Part shown: positions 1 through 6,134 of the stretch, in pieces
Position numbering within the stretch: the stretch's first letter is position 1
Layout of the letters: every line of letters starts with the position of its first letter
Assembly: GCA_937970115.1 (NCBI GenBank)
Contig: CALBVO010000048.1
Coordinates: 1 to 13,939, forward strand
Length of the DNA stretch: 13,939 bases
From: Minisyncoccota bacterium
GTDB lineage: Bacteria > Patescibacteriota > Minisyncoccia > Phycocordibacterales > UBA1006
Reading direction: 5' to 3'
The notes under the pieces: generated by a model
The model's input: only the letters and a program-made list of their open reading frames with translations
Databases searched by the model: none
What the model was told of the DNA's origin: nothing
Program-made: the position numbers and the translations under genes

Positions 1-1584
1 CCTATTGAATTTAATTTACCAAAACACTCATGGAAAGATGCAGTAGATATTGATCGCGCTATTGAGATTTTTGAATCATATGAATTACGGTCTCTTCCTA
101 CAAAATTACGTTCATCATTGGGTCTGTCTCAGTTAGTTAAACCAGAAGAAGAACAAAAAAACGAAACGGTTCTTTCAGATAAAGACCTCAAGGAGACGGC
201 TTTAAAATTATGGCTTATTGATTCGGATGAAACTGATGTTGATTTAGAAAAAATCAAAGAATACACAGGAGAACAAGACGCAGCTGAGGCTAAAAATATT
301 ATTGATCAAAAAATCACCAAAGACACCAAGGTTCATGATGTATATACCTATATTGAACAACCATTGATTTCAGTTATTACACAAATGCAAGAAAACGGGA
401 TTTTGATTGATCAAAAATTCTTTAGCGCATTATCAAAAAAATATCATACCGAATTAGATAAGCTCGCAAAGAAAATTCACACGATGGCAGGTTCAGAATT
501 TAATATAAAATCCCCAAAACAATTATCAAAAGCATTGTTTGAAGATATGGAATTACCAACCAAAGGAATCAAGAAATCAAAAACAGGTTCATATTCAACG
601 AATGCAAAGACACTCGAGAAATTAGAAGATGCCCACGCGATTATTCCATTGATTTCTGAATACAGAGAGCTAGATAAATTACTTTCAACGTATATTGATA
701 ACATTCCTGATATGGTGACTGATGATAAACGCTTACACGCAGAATTTATACAAAACGGAACCGTTACAGGACGATTTTCATCTCGAAATCCAAACATGCA
801 GAATATTCCAACACGTACTGAATTGGGACGAAAAATTCGAGAAGGATTTATTAGTGCTGTGGGAACACAACTTGTTTCCTTAGATTATTCACAAATTGAA
901 TTACGTTGTTTGGCGATTCTTTCTGGTGATGAAGCTTTGATCAAAATTTTCAACGATGGTGAGGATATTCACGCTGCTGTTGCTTCATTGATTGGTGGTG
1001 TTCCTATGGATCAGGTTGATCGGGAGATGCGTCGTAAGGCAAAGATCGTGAATTTTGGAATTCTCTATGGTATGGGTATTAATTCAGTCAAAAAAGAAAT
1101 GGGAACTGATCGAGCAGAAGCTCAAGTATTCTATGATGGATTTTTCACCCAATTTCCAAAAGCAACCTCGTTTCTTGAATCAACAAAGGAATTTGCACGA
1201 ACACATGGATTTACTGAAACATTATTCGGACGAAAACGACAATTTAAAAATATTAATTCGAAACTTGGATTTATCAAAGCTATGGCTGAGCGTATGGCAT
1301 TAAATGCACCTATCCAAGGAACGAGTGCTGATATGATTAAGCTTGCCATGATTCAAGTTAACGAATGGTTGGAACAAGAAAATAAAAAATCTGAGGCAAA
1401 ATTAATCCTACAAATTCATGATGAAATTGTGTATGAAGTTAAGGATGATTTTGTAAAAGAATTTTCAGAACAAGCCATCGGGATTATGGAACAAGCCCTT
1501 AAAAAATCGTATCTCAATTACGAGTCACCAGTTCCATTGGTGGTGCATTCATCACACGGAAAACATTGGGGAGAACTTAAATAA
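1..1584 (+). CDS. polA: DNA polymerase I, 5'-truncated by the window edge
   Basis: Family A DNA polymerase for gap filling and Okazaki fragment maturation. The frame is open from base 1, so the true start and most of the 5' nuclease domain lie upstream; 527 residues are visible. Residues 1-40 look like the end of the 5' nuclease domain (YELRSLPTKL). The polymerase domain is complete: the primer/template region GTVTGRFSSRNPNMQNIPTR, motif A LDYSQIELR (catalytic Asp at about residue 295), the O-helix RRKAKIVNFGILYGMG (about 344-359, with Lys, Phe and Tyr in place) and motif C QIHDEIVYE (Asp about 474). Between the 5' nuclease end and the polymerase domain there are only about 75 residues, far fewer than the roughly 200 of proofreading enzymes, and the exonuclease carboxylate motifs are not visible. 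The TAA stop lies inside the left arm of a large inverted repeat. The identity is secure. Confidence 0.96.
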   Translation, partial: PIEFNLPKHSWKDAVDIDRAIEIFESYELRSLPTKLRSSLGLSQLVKPEEEQKNETVLSDKDLKETALKLWLIDSDETDVDLEKIKEYTGEQDAAEAKNIIDQKITKDTKVHDVYTYIEQPLISVITQMQENGILIDQKFFSALSKKYHTELDKLAKKIHTMAGSEFNIKSPKQLSKALFEDMELPTKGIKKSKTGSYSTNAKTLEKLEDAHAIIPLISEYRELDKLLSTYIDNIPDMVTDDKRLHAEFIQNGTVTGRFSSRNPNMQNIPTRTELGRKIREGFISAVGTQLVSLDYSQIELRCLAILSGDEALIKIFNDGEDIHAAVASLIGGVPMDQVDREMRRKAKIVNFGILYGMGINSVKKEMGTDRAEAQVFYDGFFTQFPKATSFLESTKEFARTHGFTETLFGRKRQFKNINSKLGFIKAMAERMALNAPIQGTSADMIKLAMIQVNEWLEQENKKSEAKLILQIHDEIVYEVKDDFVKEFSEQAIGIMEQALKKSYLNYESPVPLVVHSSHGKHWGELK

Positions 1585-1702
1585 TCCTCAAATAAGCAAA
1601 TATCTTTGTCGTCTACAAAAAAAGAACGCTCGTCGTATATTAGATACGCCTCGCGTTCTTTTTTCTTGTCTCCGCGATCTTCACCGTATTTGAGGATTAT
1701 TT
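1579..1702. repeat. Nested inverted repeat, 16-bp outer arms
   Basis: A perfect 16-bp inverted repeat (1579-1594 and 1687-1702; core AATCCTCAAATA and its complement) encloses a second perfect 12-bp stem (1618-1629 and 1653-1664) and an innermost 5-bp stem (1634-1638 and 1644-1648). The left outer arm contains the polA TAA codon. It could be a multi-stem 3' end of the polA mRNA or a small non-autonomous element with terminal inverted repeats. No clear target-site duplication was seen. The symmetry is directly visible; the function is unknown. Confidence 0.8.
1618..1666 (+). terminator. Probable terminator of polA
   Basis: A 12-bp stem, AAAAAAGAACGC paired with GCGTTCTTTTTT, is followed by a T-rich stretch and holds an inner CGTAT/ATACG stem. 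The A-rich left side and T-rich right side mean that it could act on both strands, but only polA ends here. Confidence 0.75.
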
Positions 1703-1736
1703 TGTTTAGTAAAAAGTCTATTTTAAGTTTTTTATA

Positions 1737-1765
1737 TTGACCTTTACAGAGAATAATAATAAAGT
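1737..1765 (+). promoter_or_regulatory. Sigma70-type promoter for the frameshifted membrane-protein gene
   Basis: The -35 TTGACC (1737-1742), a 17-nt spacer and the -10 TAAAGT (1760-1765) predict a start near 1772, about 23 nt before the ATG at 1795. This supports 1795 as the original start codon of the gene downstream. The -10 is only a partial consensus match. Confidence 0.55.
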
Positions 1766-1794
1766 GAAATTAAGAAATTTAAACAATTTAATTT

Positions 1795-2249
1795 ATGAAA
1801 CCAATATTTTTAAGTACTGAATTTATCTACCTTTTTTATTTTTCTTAATTTTTACATGTGTTTTTAAATACCTAAGTATAAAAAAATCATTTGGAAAAAT
1901 TATCAATAATTTTGCTCTTATTGGGTTAACAATTCCACTGGTTTTTCAAAAATTGGTGCTAGGTGAGGTTTTTGACCTAAATGTACCTACAAAGTTGTTG
2001 TTACTTGTAACAGCAGCTACTGTCTTGCCTATGGTTCTTGTTACTCTACTGAGTTTCATCTCTTATAAGAAAGATGGTTCACAGATACTCACGTCCTATA
2101 TTCGAGTTTCATTAGTAGGAGCTATATTTATTTTTATTATATTTTCTTTTAATCCTCTTCTCTTTCTGGCAATACCTCTTGGTATTGCCTTAGGATATGT
2201 ATTACCTCGCGCAATAAAGGCAGCAGGAGAATATCCTACACTCTCTTAA
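1795..2249 (+). pseudogene. Small multi-pass membrane protein, apparently frameshifted
   Basis: No family was recognised. From ATG 1795 the frame reads MKPIFLSTEFIYLFYFS and stops at TAA 1846-1848. A second frame is open from 1821 to the TAA at 2249 and codes for a hydrophobic protein whose first membrane segment begins inside the overlap. A -1 shift (loss of one T) in the T-rich stretch 1832-1843 joins the two into one protein of about 150 residues with four or five membrane segments, separated by the basic loops YLSIKKSFGK and SYKKDG. A start at TTG 1953 is possible, but it would discard an upstream hydrophobic stretch that looks coding (IINNFALIGLTIPLVFQK). The protein ends RAIKAAGEYPTLS. 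A promoter lies before 1795 and a terminator follows 2249. It may be a decayed gene, a sequencing or assembly error in a homopolymer, or a recoded gene; the classic -1 slippery heptamer is not in phase. Confidence 0.55.
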
Positions 2250-2263
2250 GAAAGATACAATTT

Positions 2264-2294
2264 AAAACCAGATTATTTATAATTTGGTTTTTTT
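2264..2294 (+). terminator. Intrinsic terminator after the membrane-protein gene
   Basis: A stem AAACCAGATTAT (2265-2276) pairs with ATAATTTGGTTT (2279-2290) with one G-U pair, and a run of seven T follows (2288-2294). The T tail lies just ahead of the -10 box of the next gene. Confidence 0.75.
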
Positions 2295-2300
2295 ATTTGC

Positions 2301-2306
2301 TATAAT
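2301..2306 (+). promoter_or_regulatory. -10 box (TATAAT) of the holA-like gene, leaderless geometry
   Basis: A perfect TATAAT ends 6 nt before the ATG at 2313, so transcription would start at or next to the A of the start codon. No convincing -35 box was found. Confidence 0.6.
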
Positions 2307-2312
2307 GATTAT

Positions 2313-2990
2313 ATGCTATACCTCCTTCATGGAAAATCTGAACAACGTAAGGAATTTATTCGAAATTTAACGACTGAACTTTCGCTGACACCACAACATA
2401 TTTACGATAATGATATTCAGTCAGTTGAAATAGAAAATCTTGTTTCCGTTCAAACAGGATTATTTGGAGATAAGGAAATGTACGTCATTCATTCATTGGC
2501 TCGAACACTTGATATCAAAAATCTCTTAGAAGGTTATGCTGAATCTGATAATATTTTTATTTTCTCCGAAGATACGGTAACCAAACCAATCACCAAAACA
2601 TTTGAAAAATATAATGCAACTATTCAAGATTTTGGAAAAGAAGAAAAAATTAAAAAAAATGATTTTAATATGTTCTCACTCACCGATGCATTAGGTGCGC
2701 GTGATAAAAAGAATCTCTGGTTATTATTTCAAGACGCCTTAAAAAACGGCAGCCCAGAAGAAATACACGGTATATTATTTTGGCAAATAAAAAATCTGGC
2801 ATTGGTGAAAACATCACAAACAAACCCTGGAATGAATCCTTTTGTATATAAAAAAACATCAGGATATGCGGCAAAATTCACACTAGAGGAAATTCAAAAA
2901 ATGGCACGAGATTTGGTCCACATGTTTCATAATAGAGATACCTATTCGACGCTCGATATTGAATTAGAGAAATTTATTTTAAATATATGA
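2313..2990 (+). CDS. holA: DNA polymerase III delta subunit-like protein, short form
   Basis: This is probably the clamp-loader delta subunit, which opens the beta sliding clamp. The N-terminus MLYLLHGKSEQRKEF matches the start of HolA proteins. The C-terminal third, with NPFVYKKTSGYAAKFTLEEI and a closing helix ending in LEKFILNI, matches the delta-subunit motif in which a Pro-Phe-Val-x-Lys-Lys element is followed by a Ser/Thr-Leu-Glu-Glu-rich helix. At 225 residues it is about two thirds of the usual 330-340, so the middle lid region is shortened. Walker motifs are not expected in delta and are absent. ATG 2313 is preferred because a TATAAT box lies at leaderless distance. The TGA stop overlaps the next start codon (ATGA), so the two genes are probably cotranscribed. 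The family assignment is by motif resemblance and is fairly good. Confidence 0.78.
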   Translation: MLYLLHGKSEQRKEFIRNLTTELSLTPQHIYDNDIQSVEIENLVSVQTGLFGDKEMYVIHSLARTLDIKNLLEGYAESDNIFIFSEDTVTKPITKTFEKYNATIQDFGKEEKIKKNDFNMFSLTDALGARDKKNLWLLFQDALKNGSPEEIHGILFWQIKNLALVKTSQTNPGMNPFVYKKTSGYAAKFTLEEIQKMARDLVHMFHNRDTYSTLDIELEKFILNI

Positions 2991-3448
2991 ATATACTAGA
3001 AAATACAAATTTAATAACGGGAGTAATCGGCTGGGGCTTAATTATTTCTCTATTACTTATTAATGACCGGATTAAGAAAAAACATAAGGTGAATGTTGTG
3101 GAAACTATAGATCATGTTCCTACTTTATTACCTTTTATTGGGATTGCTTGGCTATGGTCCAAGTTTCAAAAAATAAGTAAGAAAAATTATCGGAAAGAAA
3201 AAGTACTTGTGATTGGCCCAGAAATTATTTCTGAAAATTCAAAAGAAACAACTTTTGTAATGCTGGCCAGTCGAACAGGTGAGAATCGAGGAGTTGTTTA
3301 TAAAAGTTCTGAATATGCAGCACCAAAAGATGATATTTGGTTACAGGGAGAAATAAATGGATTAGAGATTCTCGCTTTGGTCCATAAAAGTAATCCTCAA
3401 AAATATAAACTTAATTTTGATAATGTTCCGTCGTCACAATATTATTAA
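2987..3448 (+). CDS. Unknown protein with two hydrophobic segments, coupled to the holA-like gene
   Basis: I do not recognise this 153-residue protein. It has two hydrophobic stretches, at about residues 7-25 (NLITGVIGWGLIISLLLI) and 42-60 (TLLPFIGIAWLW), with basic flanks (RIKKKHK, KISKKNYRKEK). A soluble, probably cytoplasmic beta-rich domain of about 85 residues follows. The start overlaps the stop of the holA-like gene by 4 nt, which suggests translational coupling but not necessarily a shared function. The gene ends at a strong bidirectional terminator shared with the convergent antiporter gene. Confidence 0.8.
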   Translation: MNILENTNLITGVIGWGLIISLLLINDRIKKKHKVNVVETIDHVPTLLPFIGIAWLWSKFQKISKKNYRKEKVLVIGPEIISENSKETTFVMLASRTGENRGVVYKSSEYAAPKDDIWLQGEINGLEILALVHKSNPQKYKLNFDNVPSSQYY

Positions 3449-3487
3449 AACAAAAATTACGAAGGCCCGGCCTTCGTAATTTTTGTT
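3449..3487. terminator. Bidirectional terminator between convergent genes
   Basis: This is a perfect 19-bp inverted repeat (3449-3467 and 3469-3487) with a GC-rich centre (GAAGGCCCGGCCTTC), A-rich on its left and T-rich on its right. It lies between the ends of the 153-aa gene (+) and the antiporter gene (-) and can terminate both. Confidence 0.88.
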
Positions 3488-3504
3488 CAAATATATATTT
3501 GAAA

Positions 3505-4461
3505 TTACATAATTCCGATGATTTTAGCGATAAAGACTAGGTAAAAAAACAACATAGCAACTCCTTCCCATGGCCTAATACGATTATCAAACATCACAAA
3601 TATTGCGATAAAGGTTGCAATTACCAGGAATGGTAACCCAATAGCAAATGTTGCAGGTGCGATTGCTAATGGCGTCATCAGTGCTGGAATTCCTGCAATT
3701 AACAATAGGTTAAAGGTATTTGACCCTAATACGTTTCCAACCGCCATTCCGTGGTTACCACGACGTACAGCTGCAACAGAGGTAAGGATTTCTGGTAATG
3801 AGGTTCCAAAGGCAACCACCGTAATCGTTAATGTTGATGATGAGATTTTTAATAACTCAGATACTGTCAAAATACTATCAATTAAATATTTTGCAGAAAC
3901 TGATAATATACCAATACTCGCGATAATGATAAGTATATATTTCACCATATTTTTTCTTTCTCCTTTGTTTCTATTTAAATCAGCCATTTCATCTTCGTCA
4001 GTGTTGTCTGATTCAGATTTCATATTATAGATAATAAAAATAACAAAGAATACCAAGAGCGCGATTCCTTCAGTTGTAGAAATAACTTTGTCCAAGGCGA
4101 AGTATCCAAATGCCGCCATCGACATAAAAAAGAACGGTAAATCAACATCAATTAACGAGGTCGTCATTTTCAGACCCTTTTTTGCAACGACTCCAGCAAT
4201 TCCTAGAATTAATAATGCATTGGCGATGTTTGAACCAATGATATTATCTGCAACGAACTCTGTTGTTCCAGCATTAAGTGCGAATAATGACGAAACTAAT
4301 TCTGGTAACGAGGTTCCAACAGCAACAATCGTTGCGCCAACAATAAACGAGCTCATTCCTAATAATAATCCAATTTTCTCACTGTATTCAGTAAAGTAAT
4401 CAGCTGATTTAATAAGTCCAAAGAGACTCAAAGCCAATATTCCAATCCATAATAAAATCAT
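3505..4461 (-). CDS. Sodium/calcium exchanger family (CaCA) antiporter
   Basis: This inner-membrane cation/proton or cation/sodium antiporter is of the YrbG/CaCA type. At 318 residues it has the typical length for bacterial members. The two inverted alpha-repeats are clear: GATIVAVGTSLPE at residues 42-54 with GSNIANALLILG after it, and VVAFGTSLPEILTS at about 215 with GNVLGSNTFNLLL after it. Both contain the GTSLPE and GSN elements that form the ion-binding site. A hydrophilic, acid-rich loop (KSESDNTDEDEMADLNRNKG) separates the halves at about residues 148-167. ATG 4461 is supported by a TAATAT box 6 nt upstream. The gene diverges from the pilin gene and converges on the 153-aa gene. The transported ion cannot be read from the sequence. 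Confidence 0.93.
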   Translation of the reverse strand: MILLWIGILALSLFGLIKSADYFTEYSEKIGLLLGMSSFIVGATIVAVGTSLPELVSSLFALNAGTTEFVADNIIGSNIANALLILGIAGVVAKKGLKMTTSLIDVDLPFFFMSMAAFGYFALDKVISTTEGIALLVFFVIFIIYNMKSESDNTDEDEMADLNRNKGERKNMVKYILIIIASIGILSVSAKYLIDSILTVSELLKISSSTLTITVVAFGTSLPEILTSVAAVRRGNHGMAVGNVLGSNTFNLLLIAGIPALMTPLAIAPATFAIGLPFLVIATFIAIFVMFDNRIRPWEGVAMLFFYLVFIAKIIGIM

Positions 4462-4467
4462 ATGTTC

Positions 4468-4473
4468 ATATTA
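4468..4473 (-). promoter_or_regulatory. -10 box (TAATAT) of the antiporter gene
   Basis: TAATAT on the minus strand ends 6 nt before the antiporter ATG, the leaderless spacing also seen at holA, ruvA and 9317. It lies in a 7-bp inverted repeat (ATATGTT 4460-4466, AACATAT 4473-4479) that could be an operator, although such AT-rich symmetry can arise by chance. Confidence 0.45.
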
Positions 4474-4498
4474 ACATATAATAAATATCTTTTTTTGT

Positions 4499-4504
4499 TA
4501 TAAT
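4499..4504 (+). promoter_or_regulatory. -10 box (TATAAT) of the pilin gene
   Basis: TATAAT ends 7 nt before the pilin ATG at 4512, consistent with a leaderless or near-leaderless message. A second TATAAT at 4477-4482 is an alternative. No clear -35 box was seen. Confidence 0.5.
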
Positions 4505-4511
4505 AATATGT

Positions 4512-5021
4512 ATGAGATTTTTAAATAAAGGATTCACCCTTATTGAACTGCTTGTTGTCATTGCTGTGATTGGGGTATTATCAACAGTTGTTTTGGCATC
4601 TCTAAGCAGAGCTCGTGCCAAGGCAAAAGATTCTGCCTTATTGGTAAAAGGTAGGGAATTACAAAAGGCAATAGAAACATTTGCCTCTTTTGAGGGTGAT
4701 TACCCAACATCAGGGTCAGTACTTAATGGTGCTGGTTTTTATGAAGCTGGTAATTGTGAAGATGATTTTGGTAGCAGTTATCATACAAATTGGTTAGATT
4801 TTGTTGCGGATATGGGTGAATATCTTCCTGAAGAATTTGCTGCTTTGGATGGAGAATTCCCTCATTGTTTCACGTATGTTGAAGATAGATATGTACCTGA
4901 ATGCGGTGGTGATCCAGATTCAGGATATGCACTTTTTGCATCATTTTATGACAATGGTTTTAATTCAGTTGATAGTTTTCTTCAAGATGGTTCATATGAA
5001 TTTTGTTTTCACTCCTTATAA
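4512..5021 (+). CDS. Type IV pilin-like / type II secretion pseudopilin protein
   Basis: The N-terminus MRFLNKG^FTLIELLVVIAV is a textbook class III signal. Prepilin peptidase would cut after Gly7, leaving an N-terminal Phe and Glu at +5, followed by a hydrophobic helix of about 20 residues. The rest is a globular domain (about residues 35-169) with four cysteines (in AGNCED, FPHCFT, PECGG and EFCFH), possibly forming two disulphides. The protein would assemble at the inner membrane into a pilus or pseudopilus. No other pilus genes are in this window, so it is a stand-alone pilin. It is followed directly by its own terminator. The VKOR encoded at 12626 could supply oxidising power for disulphides; that link is inference. 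Confidence 0.93.
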   Translation: MRFLNKGFTLIELLVVIAVIGVLSTVVLASLSRARAKAKDSALLVKGRELQKAIETFASFEGDYPTSGSVLNGAGFYEAGNCEDDFGSSYHTNWLDFVADMGEYLPEEFAALDGEFPHCFTYVEDRYVPECGGDPDSGYALFASFYDNGFNSVDSFLQDGSYEFCFHSL

Positions 5022-5056
5022 AAAGATACTTCATATCTAACTATGAAGTTCTTTTT
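5020..5056 (+). terminator. Terminator of the pilin gene
   Basis: A stem ACTTCATA (5028-5035) pairs with TATGAAGT (5042-5049) and extends, past a one-base bulge, through AAAAAGA/TCTTTTT. The right side supplies the T run. The left arm begins inside the pilin stop codon. Confidence 0.8.
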
Positions 5057-5160
5057 CTCAACAGGGAAGACCTCACTGCGCGCTAAAATTTTATAGTTAC
5101 TATCCTTATGTAAAATTTTTTCCAGAATACATCTAAGGGAAATACTCAGAGAACCTTAAA
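5057..5160. other. Short intergenic stretch without a recognised gene
   Basis: No protein frame or RNA family was recognised. A weak stem AAAATTTTA (5085-5093) / TAAAATTTT (5111-5119) with a 17-nt loop is present and is followed by T residues; it could be a second terminator. The stretch lies between the pilin and tRNA-Lys terminators. Confidence 0.3.
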
Positions 5161-5191
5161 ATAAAAAGTATAATTCTAGGAATTATACTTT
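5161..5191 (-). terminator. Terminator of tRNA-Lys
   Basis: A perfect 12-bp stem, AAAGTATAATTC with GAATTATACTTT and a 3-nt loop (5165-5191), runs into TTTTTAT on the minus strand. It lies 10 nt past the tRNA 3' end. Confidence 0.85.
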
Positions 5192-5201
5192 CTACTCTGT
5201 G

Positions 5202-5274
5202 TCCGCTCGGAAGGGCTCGAACCTTCGACCGTCGGCTTAAAAGGCCGCTGCTCTACCATCTGAGCTACAAGCGG
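5202..5274 (-). tRNA. tRNA-Lys (anticodon TTT)
   Basis: Folded by eye on the minus strand, all four arms are present. The acceptor CCGCTTG pairs with CGAGCGG, including one U-G pair. The D-stem is GCTC/GAGC with loop AGATGGTA. The anticodon loop CTTTTAA gives TTT. The T-stem GAAGG/CCTTC has the standard loop TTCGAGC. The discriminator is A, and CCA is not encoded. The top anticodon-stem pair 27-43 is a G-A mismatch, an oddity. A consensus promoter lies 169-197 nt upstream and a strong terminator follows, so the transcript has a leader of about 160 nt, long for a tRNA, which contains a degenerate copy of the tRNA 5' half. Confidence 0.95.
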
Positions 5275-5336
5275 GAATTTTTCCAAATATGTAATTACAA
5301 GGATATAGATATTTTTAAGCCAATGTTTAAAAGGTT

Positions 5337-5387
5337 GGAAAACAGTTCCCCGAACGGTTTTCCCTCTACAACCTGAGCTACAAGCGG
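5337..5387 (-). other. Degenerate tRNA-Lys 5'-half copy in the tRNA-Lys leader
   Basis: Reading the minus strand, 5387-5364 repeats the acceptor 5' strand and D-arm of the adjacent tRNA-Lys with 22 of 24 bases identical. The two changes are in the D-loop, and the base at position 25 is also altered. Where the anticodon stem should begin, a strong hairpin follows: GGAAAAC, C, GTTC, loop GGG, GAAC, T, GTTTTCC (5363-5337). Just after it comes AACCTTTTAAA, which includes the CTTTTAA anticodon-loop sequence of the real tRNA. No T-arm or 3' acceptor strand is recognisable, so it cannot be a working tRNA. It may be a decayed tandem duplicate or a tRNA-mimic regulatory element. Confidence 0.7.
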
Positions 5388-5442
5388 AAATGGTTATTTT
5401 TATTAAATGATAATTAAAAATGTTCCACCAGGAACACAAGGT

Positions 5443-5471
5443 ACTATAAGAAAAATGTTCAAAAAAGTCAA
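5443..5471 (-). promoter_or_regulatory. Consensus promoter of tRNA-Lys
   Basis: On the minus strand the -35 TTGACT and the -10 TATAGT are separated by exactly 17 nt. The predicted start is near 5436, so the RNA would open with the hairpin TGTTCC-TGGT-GGAACA (5436-5421) followed by five T. This is the best promoter in the window, as expected for a stable RNA gene. Confidence 0.8.
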
Positions 5472-5518
5472 TAAAAATTATGCATAATCCACATAGTTTA
5501 TAGTAGACTTAATTTAAT

Positions 5519-5989
5519 ATGAAAAAATCAGTTTGGTTACACAATATTCGTTCAGTATATAACGTTGGTTCAATTTTTCGAACTGCTGATGCTGTTGGTA
5601 TAGATCACATTTATCTTTCAGGATATACACCTCTTCCTATTGATCGTTTTGGTCGACAACGTAATGATATGAATAAAATTGCATTAGGTGCGGAACAATC
5701 AATGTCATGGTCACAATTAAAAAATATTCCAGAGGATATTACGATTCTCAAAAAAAATGGTGCAGAGCTCATCTATGTAGAACAAGATAAAAATTCTATT
5801 CAATTTGATCGCTTTACTTCAAATAACTCCAAAGAAATTGTTCTTGCTATGGGTGAAGAAACAGAGGGTTTTACTGATGAATTATTACAATACGCAGATA
5901 CTATTATTGAAATACCTATGCGAGGCGATAAAGAATCATTAAATGTCTCAGTTGCCTTTGGTATTGCAGCATATTCTGTATTTAAATGA
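5519..5989 (+). CDS. SpoU-family (SPOUT) RNA 2'-O-ribose methyltransferase
   Basis: This cytoplasmic SAM-dependent enzyme methylates ribose in tRNA or rRNA. The 156 residues form a single SPOUT catalytic domain with its three motifs. Motif 1 is NVGSIFRTADAVG at 15-27 with the catalytic Arg21. Motif 2 is AMGEETEGF at 110-118. Motif 3 is IPMRGDKESLNVSVA at 132-146. Motifs 2 and 3 form the trefoil knot that binds SAM. There is no N-terminal substrate-binding domain, so it is a minimal enzyme of TrmL/TrmH-like size; which RNA it modifies cannot be decided here. A possible -10 (TATAGT, 5499-5504) lies upstream. It is a single-gene unit, closed by a strong hairpin after 6080. It is divergent from the tRNA-Lys promoter. 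Confidence 0.93.
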   Translation: MKKSVWLHNIRSVYNVGSIFRTADAVGIDHIYLSGYTPLPIDRFGRQRNDMNKIALGAEQSMSWSQLKNIPEDITILKKNGAELIYVEQDKNSIQFDRFTSNNSKEIVLAMGEETEGFTDELLQYADTIIEIPMRGDKESLNVSVAFGIAAYSVFK

Positions 5990-6032
5990 ATTACAGAATA
6001 TTTTAAAGAAATATGACAATAATGTATCTATG

Positions 6033-6069
6033 CAGATTTTTATCTCACATTTTTGAGATAAAAATTCTG
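6033..6069 (+). other. Long AT-rich hairpin after the SpoU gene
   Basis: CAGATTTTTATCTCA pairs with TGAGATAAAAATTCTG with a single bulged A. It lies between the SpoU stop and the stronger terminator 11 nt further on and could be an accessory 3'-end stem that protects the mRNA. Confidence 0.6.
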
Positions 6070-6079
6070 TTAAGTAAAG

Positions 6080-6109
6080 AAAAAGCCTTACACATTTGTA
6101 AGGCTTTTT
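6080..6109. terminator. Bidirectional terminator, SpoU gene / lipoprotein gene
   Basis: A perfect 13-bp stem AAAAAGCCTTACA / TGTAAGGCTTTTT with loop CATT. It has a T run on the plus strand and, by symmetry, on the minus strand, and it separates the convergent SpoU (+) and lipoprotein (-) genes. Confidence 0.88.
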
Positions 6110-6134
6110 GTAATAAATTTAATTATTACTGTGT

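Noticed and set aside
477..797. Minus-strand frame of 106 codons inside polA
   Set aside because: It is antisense to conserved polymerase motifs and has no features of its own.
1832..1848. Programmed -1 frameshift site
   Set aside because: The T runs are not in the phase needed for the standard slippery heptamer, so recoding is not supported beyond being possible.
5337..5387. A second working tRNA-Lys
   Set aside because: There is no T-arm or 3' acceptor strand, and the D-loop G18 equivalent is changed.
5275..5436. T-box riboswitch in the tRNA-Lys leader
   Set aside because: The T-box antiterminator sequence is not present, and T-boxes control synthetase or transport genes and not tRNAs.
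5176..5439. Open frame of 87 codons on the minus strand
   Set aside because: It runs through tRNA-Lys, the tRNA-like copy and the promoter region, and is a by-product of those sequences.
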